From Streptomyces nymphaeiformis (lineage in GTDB: Bacteria > Actinomycetota > Actinomycetes > Streptomycetales > Streptomycetaceae), in NCBI RefSeq assembly GCF_014203895.1, contig NZ_JACHJY010000001.1, positions 124,001 to 188,000 of the forward strand: 64,000 nucleotides of DNA. The letters are read 5' to 3'. The notes beneath the pieces are model-generated. The model was not told where the DNA came from. It saw nothing but the letters and a program-made list of their open reading frames with translations, and ran no database searches. Position numbers and translations under genes: made by a program. Numbering within the stretch: the stretch's first letter is position 1; every line of letters starts with the position of its first letter. This document shows, piece by piece, positions 58,596 to 64,000 of this stretch.

Positions 58596-61205
58596 ATGAC
58601 GGCATCGACCCCGAACCCCGCGGACTCCGGCGCGGCGGCCTCACGTGACGCGGCCCGCACGGCGAGACGCCTGACGGACGGCACGCTCCCGCGCACGACA
58701 CCACCGGACCGGACGCCTGCGGTGGCGGGGGCGGTTCCGGAAGTCCCTCCGGAGCCCGCGCCCGACGGGGCGTCGGTGGCGGCGGGGGAGACCCCGGCGG
58801 GGTCCGGGGCCGAGTCCGGCTCGGGTACGGCGACGGTGCCTCCGACGGGTTCCGCGCCCGGCGCTGCGGGGCCGGCTCCGGCCGCCCCCGTGTCCCGCAC
58901 GGAGCCGGCGCCGCCCGCGGGTTCCGGGACGGGCGCGCCGACGGGTCCTGCGACCGCCCCGAAGACGGCGCCTCCGACCGGGCCCGCCCCCGGCGCCGAC
59001 CCGACCAGGCCGACTCCCGGCCCATCGACTGGTCCTGCCCCTGGCGAGGGGCCGGTCACCCGGGCGGGGTCCGTCCCCGGCGAGGGGCCGGTCACCCGGG
59101 CGGGGTCCGTCCCCGGTACTGAGGCTGCCGTCCCGGCGGGACGTGCGCTTTCGGCGGGTTCCGCCCCCGGTACGGGGCCCGTCGCCCCGGCGGGACGTGT
59201 GCCTTCGACGGGTTCTGCCCCCGGTGCTGAGACTGCCGCCCCGACCGGGCCCGGCCCTTCGGCCGCGCAGCTCCTCGGCGCCGGGTCCGCCGTGCCGACC
59301 GGACGTGTGCCTTCGGCGGGTTCCGCCCCCGGTACGGGGCCCGTCGCCCCGGCGGGACGTGCGCCCTCGGCAGGGACCGGCCCCGGTGCGGGGCCTGTTG
59401 CCCCGGTGGGACGTGCGCCTTCGGCGGGTTCCGCCTCCGGCGTGGGGGCTGTCGCCCAGGCGGGGGTCGTTCCCGGCGCCCCGGCCGTGCCGGGCTCCTC
59501 GGCGGCGCATGCCGTCGGCGCCGGGCCCGCCGTGCCGACCGGACGTGCGCCCTCGGCGGGGGCCGGTCCTGGTGCGGGGTCTGCTGCCCCGGCTGTGACC
59601 GCCCCCGGCTCGGAGGCTGTCGCCCGGGCTGTGACCGCCCCCGGCTCGGAGGCTGTCGCCCCGGCCGGGATCGCCCCCGGCTCGGAGGCCGATGCCCCTG
59701 TCGGACGTGTGCTCTCGGCAGGTTCCGCCTCCGGCGAGGGGGCTGCCGCCCGGGCGGGGGCCGCCCTCGGCGAGGGGGCTGGCGCCTCGGTGGGGCGTGG
59801 TCCCTCGGCGGGGTCCGCCCCTGGTGTGGGGTCTGTTGGTGCCGCCGGGGCGGGGGATGTCGTCCCGGTTTCCGATACGGGTGCCGGGCGCCCCGGCGGT
59901 TCCGTTTCCGGTGGGGCGGCGGCCCCCGCCCCCGCCGACGCGCTCGACTTCGCGCGGATCCGCGGCGCGCGCGTCGGTGCCGTCGCCGTGCCCGTCGCCG
60001 CCGTCGTTCGGGTCGCGCGGCGGAAGAACGTGATCGGGACCGAGACCACCGGGTCCATCCCGGTGCACCTGCTCTTCCGGGACCAGCCGGAGGCCGTCGT
60101 CCCCGTGGGCGACGACGGGGGGCCCGACACGATCGCCATGGCCGCGCCGACCCCGCCGGCGGCGGGCCGCAGGCCCGCCATCCCGGCCCCGTCGAAGGTC
60201 CAGGCCGCCCCGGCCAAGGCCCGGGCCGAGAACAAGTCCCAGCCCCAGGCCCGGGCCACGTCCAAGCCGCAGGCCGCGTCTCGGCCCGCCCCCACCGCCG
60301 ACCCCGCGCTCGTCGAGCGGCCCGGGCCCGTGTTGCCCGGGTGGGTCGGGGTGGTCGCCGGGGCGCTGGCGATCGCCTGGTGCGCCGGGGTCGTGTGGTG
60401 GGTCGGGGCGGTGCCCGCCGAGGCCGCGCGGATGCTGCGGCTGCCGGCGCGCCCGTACCACGGGATCAATCTGGGGCAGTGGGCCCTGCTCGCACTGGGT
60501 GTCGTGGCCGCGCTGTTCGCGCTGGGCGGTCTCGGCCGCGGCCGCGTCGGGTACGCCTGGGTGCTGAGCCTGTTCGGCGACTACCGCGGCACGGTCCGCC
60601 GTACCGGCCTGGTGTGGGTGAGTCCGCTGCTGCTCCGCCGCCGGGTGGACGTCCGGCTGCGGCACTGGCGCAGTGAGCCGCTGTCGGCGGTGGACGCGAA
60701 GGGCACCGCGCTCGACGTGACCGTCCTGGTCGTCTGGCGGGTGCGGGACACGGTCCGGGCCGCGCTCGGGATCGACGGGCACGAGGAGTACCTGCGGGAG
60801 CAGGTGGAGGCGGCGATGGCCCGGGTCCTCTCGCAGCTCCCGGCGGACGCGTTCCACGAGGACGCCCCGACGCTGCGTGACGCGGAGGCCGTCGGCGAGG
60901 CCCTGACGCGGATGCTCTCGGCGGAGTGCGCCCCCGTCGGCGTGGACGTGTTCTCCGCGCAGCCGACCCGCATCGAGTACGCCCCCGAGGTCGCCGCGGC
61001 GATGCAGCGCCGACGGATCGCGGCGATCGACGCGAAGCACCGGGACAGCGTCCTCACCTCGGTCGTGGACGCGGTCGACGACGTGGTCCACCGGCTGACC
61101 AGTCGTGGTCTGGTGGAGCTGGACGACTACGAGCGCAAGGCGCTGGTCAAGGACCTGACGGTGGCGTTCTACACGGGCAGGACGGGGCCGGTCGAGGGCG
61201 CCTGA
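58596..61205 (+). CDS. SPFH/band 7 domain protein with a long repetitive N-terminus
   Basis: 869 residues. The first 430 residues are very low complexity, with imperfect repeats of APSAGSAPGTGPVAPAGR type. Then come a segment with RVARRKNVIGTETTGSIPVH, two membrane helices (WVGVVAGALAIAWCAGVVWW and WALLALGVVAALFALGGLGR) and an SPFH domain: FGDYRGTVRRTGLVWVSPLL, RLRHWRSEPLSAVDAKGTAL, DVTVLVVWRVRDTVRAALGI and a helical C-terminus. SPFH proteins scaffold membrane microdomains. The N-terminus may be a variable cytoplasmic linker; its coding nature is supported by the open frame and downstream domain. Confidence 0.8.
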   Translation: MTASTPNPADSGAAASRDAARTARRLTDGTLPRTTPPDRTPAVAGAVPEVPPEPAPDGASVAAGETPAGSGAESGSGTATVPPTGSAPGAAGPAPAAPVSRTEPAPPAGSGTGAPTGPATAPKTAPPTGPAPGADPTRPTPGPSTGPAPGEGPVTRAGSVPGEGPVTRAGSVPGTEAAVPAGRALSAGSAPGTGPVAPAGRVPSTGSAPGAETAAPTGPGPSAAQLLGAGSAVPTGRVPSAGSAPGTGPVAPAGRAPSAGTGPGAGPVAPVGRAPSAGSASGVGAVAQAGVVPGAPAVPGSSAAHAVGAGPAVPTGRAPSAGAGPGAGSAAPAVTAPGSEAVARAVTAPGSEAVAPAGIAPGSEADAPVGRVLSAGSASGEGAAARAGAALGEGAGASVGRGPSAGSAPGVGSVGAAGAGDVVPVSDTGAGRPGGSVSGGAAAPAPADALDFARIRGARVGAVAVPVAAVVRVARRKNVIGTETTGSIPVHLLFRDQPEAVVPVGDDGGPDTIAMAAPTPPAAGRRPAIPAPSKVQAAPAKARAENKSQPQARATSKPQAASRPAPTADPALVERPGPVLPGWVGVVAGALAIAWCAGVVWWVGAVPAEAARMLRLPARPYHGINLGQWALLALGVVAALFALGGLGRGRVGYAWVLSLFGDYRGTVRRTGLVWVSPLLLRRRVDVRLRHWRSEPLSAVDAKGTALDVTVLVVWRVRDTVRAALGIDGHEEYLREQVEAAMARVLSQLPADAFHEDAPTLRDAEAVGEALTRMLSAECAPVGVDVFSAQPTRIEYAPEVAAAMQRRRIAAIDAKHRDSVLTSVVDAVDDVVHRLTSRGLVELDDYERKALVKDLTVAFYTGRTGPVEGA
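59045..59760 (+). repeat. 36-base tandem repeats in the SPFH gene
   Basis: Two exact 36-base units beginning CGAGGGGCCGGTCACCCGGG lie at 59045-59080 and 59081-59116. Further 36-base pairs occur near 59594-59665 (GTGACCGCCCCCGGCTCGGA). Multiples of 12 codons keep the frame open. Confidence 0.8.
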
Positions 61206-61243
61206 GGGGATGGACAGCTTCACCTTCCGTCCCTACCTTGATA

Positions 61244-61259
61244 CTTGGTCCAGACCAAA
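61244..61259 (+). promoter_or_regulatory. DasR-like operator upstream of the AA10 gene
   Basis: CTTGGTCCAGACCAAA contains TTGGTC-CA-GACCAA, close to the DasR consensus ACTGGTCTAGACCAGT that I recall for chitin and N-acetylglucosamine genes. It lies 74 bases before the ATG of a chitin-active oxidase. Confidence 0.72.
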
Positions 61260-61332
61260 AGCAGTCCCATGCGACACCCGTACGCGCGCGCACGGCCCCA
61301 CGGAACTCCCCACGTTCTCCAGGAGCGACAGC

Positions 61333-61926
61333 ATGCGCAACAAGGCACTCGGGGCGGCGGTGGTGGCGCTCGGCATCGCCGGCGCCACCGTCCTCGCCAC
61401 CGGCACCGCCGGCAGCCACGGCTACACCGACGCGCCGATCAGCCGTCAGAAGCTCTGCGCCAACCGCACCGTGACCAACTGCGGCGACATCCAGTGGGAG
61501 CCGCAGTCGGTCGAGGGGCTCAAGGGCTTCCCGGCCGCGGGCCCCGCGGACGGGAAGATCTGCGCCGGCGGGAACTCCCGCTTCTCGCAGCTCGACGACC
61601 CCCGCGGCGGCGCCTGGCCCACGACGAAGCTCGTGGCCGGGCAGAGCTACAGCTTCCGGTGGAAGTTCACCGCCCGCCACGCCACCACGGACTTCCGCTA
61701 CTACATCACCAAGAACGGCTGGACCGGGACCAAGGCCCTGACCCGGGCCGACCTCGACCCCCAGCCGTTCCTGACCATCCCCTACAACAACCAGCAGCCG
61801 CCGTCGACGCTCACGCACTCCGGGACGATCCCGGCGGGCAAGACGGGCCGCCACCTGATCCTGGCGGTGTGGACGGTCGCGGACACCACGAACGCGTTCT
61901 ACGCCTGCTCGGACGTCTCGTTCTGA
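61333..61926 (+). CDS. AA10 lytic polysaccharide monooxygenase (chitin-active type)
   Basis: 197 residues from ATG 61333, with AGGAG seven bases upstream. The signal peptide (ALGAAVVALGIAGATVLATG) ends AGS before HGYTDAPISRQ, so the mature N-terminus is His, one of the copper ligands. FTARHATTDFRYYITKNGW carries the second copper His, and ILAVWTVADTTNAFYACSDV the C-terminal region. It oxidatively cleaves chitin or cellulose; the single-domain form without a carbohydrate-binding module and the DasR-like site favour chitin. Confidence 0.93.
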   Translation: MRNKALGAAVVALGIAGATVLATGTAGSHGYTDAPISRQKLCANRTVTNCGDIQWEPQSVEGLKGFPAAGPADGKICAGGNSRFSQLDDPRGGAWPTTKLVAGQSYSFRWKFTARHATTDFRYYITKNGWTGTKALTRADLDPQPFLTIPYNNQQPPSTLTHSGTIPAGKTGRHLILAVWTVADTTNAFYACSDVSF

Positions 61927-61953
61927 CGATTCGTCTCCGGCCGTTCAGTTCTG

Positions 61954-61966
61954 ACTGAGCGTCAGT
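61954..61966 (+). promoter_or_regulatory. Dyad upstream of the acyl-CoA synthetase
   Basis: ACTGA-GCG-TCAGT, a perfect 5-3-5 palindrome, ends 13 bases before the ATG. It resembles a TetR-family operator, but no regulator gene is next to it. Confidence 0.45.
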
Positions 61967-61979
61967 TACAGTCCGGCCC

Positions 61980-63647
61980 ATGAGGAGCGCGGACACCGTC
62001 GCGGAGCTCGTACGGCGCCAATGGGGCGACCACCGGACCGGTCTGAGGGACGAGCACCACACCCTCACCCACCACCAGGTCGCCGCCGGCGCCGCCGCGC
62101 GGGCCGCCCTGCTCGTGGACCTGATGCCACCCGTGCCGGGGGGCGAGCCACACCTCGGCATCCTGCTCGACAACACGCCGGAGTACCCGCTCTGGCTCAG
62201 CGCGGCGGCCCTTGCGGGGGCCGCCGTCGCCGGGATCAACCCCACCCGGCGCGGCGCCGAACTCGCCCGGGACGTCCGGCACACCGCCTGCCGGGTCCTC
62301 GTCACCCAGCGCGCCCACCTGCCGCTCCTCGACGGCCTCGCGCTGCCGGGCGTACGGATCCTGGTGACCGACACCTCGGCCTACCGGGAGCTCCTCGCCC
62401 CCTACGGGGACGCCCGCCCGGGAGACGCCACCCTCGGCCCCGTACGCCCCGACAGCCGCTTCCTGCTCTCCTTCACCTCCGGTTCGACGGGCGCGCCGAA
62501 GGCCGCCCTCTGCAGCCAGGGGCGGCTCGCGGCCGCCGGCGCCTCGCTCGTCTCGCACTTCGGGGTCGGCCGGGACGACGTCCACTACATCTGCATGCCG
62601 ATGTTCCACGGCAACGCCGTGATCGCCGACTGGGCCCCCGCCCTCGCCGCCGGGGCCGGGGTCGCGCTGCGGGCCCGCTTCTCCGCCTCCCGCTTCCTCC
62701 CGGACGTACGCCGCTTCGGCGCCACGTACTTCACCTACGTGGGCCGGGCCGTCCAGTACCTGCTCGCCACCCCGCCAGGACCCGACGACCGCGCGCACGC
62801 GCTGCGGCTCGGCTTCGGCACGGAGGCGGGGGCCGTGGACGCGGCCCGCTTCCGGGAGCGCTTCGGGGTCCCGCTCGTGGAGGGGTACGGCTCCTCCGAG
62901 GGCGGCGCGGCGATCCAGCGGACCCCGGACACGCCGCCGGGCGCGATCGGCCGGGCGGCACCGGGCGACGACCTGGCGGTGATCGACTCCGAGACGGGTG
63001 AGGTCTGCGCACCGGCCCGCTTCTCACCCGCCGGACGGCTCCTCAACGCCTCCGAGGCCGTCGGCGAGCTCGTCAACCGGGGCCGCTCGCCCTTCGAGGG
63101 GTACTGGCGCAACCCGGAGGCGGAGGCGGCCCGGCTGCGCGGCGGCTGGTACTGGACGGGCGACCTCTTCTACCGGGACGCGGACGGCTTCCTCTACTTC
63201 GCGGGCCGTACGGACGACCGGCTGCGGGTCGACAGCGAGAACCTCGCCGCCGCGATGATCGAACACATCCTGGCCCGCTGGGACCGGGCCGCAGGCGTCG
63301 CCGTGTACGCGATACCCGACCCGGTGGCGGGCGACCAGGTCATGGCGGCGCTCGCCCTGCGCGAGGGGGCCGCCTTCGATCCGTCCGCCTTCGCCGACTT
63401 CCTCGCCGCCCAGCCGGACCTGGGTACGAAGATGCCGCCGCGCTTCGTCCGCGTCCTGCCCGAACTCCCGCTGACCGCCACCAACAAGATCCACCGGGTC
63501 GCCCTCCGCCGGGCCTCGTTCCACGGCCCGGACCCCGTCTGGTGGCGCCCCGCCCCCGACGCCCCCTACGAGCCCCTGACCGAGGAGGCGCTCGGCACCC
63601 TCCGTGCCCACTACACCCGGCACGGGCGCCCCGAGGCCTACGGCTAG
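61980..63647 (+). CDS. Acyl-CoA synthetase/AMP-binding enzyme (FadD17-like)
   Basis: 555 residues. The AMP-binding signature FTSGSTGAPKAALCSQGRLA (about residue 163), MPMFHGNAVIADW, VEGYGSSEGGAAIQRTPDTP, YWTGDLFYRDADGFLYFAGR with FAGRTDDRLRVDSEN and the catalytic-type Lys region LTATNKIHRVALRR are present. The pattern recalls mycobacterial FadD17-type ligases. It activates a fatty or steroid-derived acid to the CoA thioester. It is isolated from other catabolic genes here. Confidence 0.88.
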   Translation: MRSADTVAELVRRQWGDHRTGLRDEHHTLTHHQVAAGAAARAALLVDLMPPVPGGEPHLGILLDNTPEYPLWLSAAALAGAAVAGINPTRRGAELARDVRHTACRVLVTQRAHLPLLDGLALPGVRILVTDTSAYRELLAPYGDARPGDATLGPVRPDSRFLLSFTSGSTGAPKAALCSQGRLAAAGASLVSHFGVGRDDVHYICMPMFHGNAVIADWAPALAAGAGVALRARFSASRFLPDVRRFGATYFTYVGRAVQYLLATPPGPDDRAHALRLGFGTEAGAVDAARFRERFGVPLVEGYGSSEGGAAIQRTPDTPPGAIGRAAPGDDLAVIDSETGEVCAPARFSPAGRLLNASEAVGELVNRGRSPFEGYWRNPEAEAARLRGGWYWTGDLFYRDADGFLYFAGRTDDRLRVDSENLAAAMIEHILARWDRAAGVAVYAIPDPVAGDQVMAALALREGAAFDPSAFADFLAAQPDLGTKMPPRFVRVLPELPLTATNKIHRVALRRASFHGPDPVWWRPAPDAPYEPLTEEALGTLRAHYTRHGRPEAYG

Positions 63648-63650
63648 TCC

Positions 63651-64000
63651 CTACTCCAGGGGGTCGCGGACCACCTCGGGCAGGCGCAGCAGGGCCTGGA
63701 GCGCGATGTACAGCTCGGCGGAGTCGAGGCGCCGCTCGAAGGACCGACCGGAGAGCTGCTCGATGCGCCGCAGCCGGTACCGCACGGTGTTGGCGTGGCA
63801 GAACAGCAGCTTCGCCGCCTTCTCCGCCGACCCGTCCACCCGGAAGTACGTGGACATCGTGTGCAGCAGCTGGTCGCGCTGCGCCTCGGGCAGGTCCATC
63901 AGCTCGCCGAGGACCTGGTGCCCGATCCGCGAGGCCGTGGACGGCGCGCTCACCACCAGCATCGGCAGCGGCGCGTCGTCGAACAGCGAGACCGTCTCGT
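63651..64000 (-). CDS. PucR-type transcriptional regulator, 5' end cut by window edge
   Basis: Only the C-terminal about 115 residues are visible. The pattern LVVSAPSTASRIGHQVLGEL, YFRVDGSAEKAAKLLFCHAN and TVRYRLRRIEQLSGRSFERR is the PucR C-terminal HTH domain. The reading frame continues to the window end with LFDDAPLPM. It is convergent with the acyl-CoA synthetase gene. Confidence 0.88.
   Translation of the reverse strand, partial: ETVSLFDDAPLPMLVVSAPSTASRIGHQVLGELMDLPEAQRDQLLHTMSTYFRVDGSAEKAAKLLFCHANTVRYRLRRIEQLSGRSFERRLDSAELYIALQALLRLPEVVRDPLE

Noticed and set aside
61176..61332. Longer start for the AA10 enzyme at 61210
   Set aside because: The extension would bury the signal peptide and overlap the DasR-like site; ATG 61333 has AGGAG and a proper signal.

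Overview
The window is a chromosomal segment from a streptomycete-type actinomycete. The evidence is very high G+C, frequent GTG starts with GGAGG-type ribosome binding sites, tightly overlapping ATGA/GTGA operons, Tat and lipoprotein signals, class E and F sortases, an AA10 chitin oxidase preceded by a DasR-like site, and Streptomyces-style regulators. Genus-level assignment is inference; no rRNA or species marker is present.

Left part (1-14.2 kb): ordinary core genes. These are a peroxiredoxin (cut by the window edge), a DUF3618 protein, a GroES-like protein, a guanidine-III riboswitch with its SugE/Gdx exporter, a bifunctional penicillin-binding protein, a three-gene ABC-2 exporter, a DUF445 membrane protein, a helix-turn-helix protein and an Asp/Glu racemase. 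A 726-bp nested inverted repeat (10019-10744) follows, then a TrmO-like protein, a tetratricopeptide-type regulator, an anti-sigma-like ATPase and a NUDIX protein. A third copy of the repeat lies at about 14.3 kb.

Defence island (14.5-33.5 kb): a DISARM-related locus. A leftward, translationally coupled operon encodes a large GHKL-ATPase/SF2-helicase fusion, a UvrD-like helicase, DrmA and DrmB. A divergent rightward operon encodes an HTH-GHKL ATPase protein and two unrecognised proteins. A leftward cassette encodes Vsr, a C5-methyltransferase homologue without the catalytic cysteine, and a C5-methyltransferase with the cysteine (DrmMII-like). The canonical drmC and drmE genes were not recognised. 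The two large operons share a 538-bp intergenic region holding CTGTCAAA/TTTGACAG operator-like repeats. This is the most interesting part of the window.

Middle (33.5-46.3 kb): a SEC-C protein, a class E sortase, secreted proteins, an MFS exporter with divergent HxlR regulator and paired operators, a DUF6412-YidC pair, a fumarylacetoacetase-family hydrolase, an LPxTG choice-of-anchor-A surface protein, a Gfo/Idh/MocA oxidoreductase with divergent ROK regulator, and an LAxTG surface protein.

Right part (46.4-64 kb): an aminoethylphosphonate-type uptake and degradation operon (GntR, FAD oxidoreductase, phosphonatase-like HAD, ABC transporter) followed by a Tat-exported alkaline phosphatase-superfamily enzyme. 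Then come a NagD-like HAD, a class F sortase pair, tRNA-Lys(CTT), an NlpC/P60 protein, an SPFH protein with a long repetitive N-terminus, the AA10 enzyme, an acyl-CoA synthetase and a PucR-type regulator cut by the window edge.
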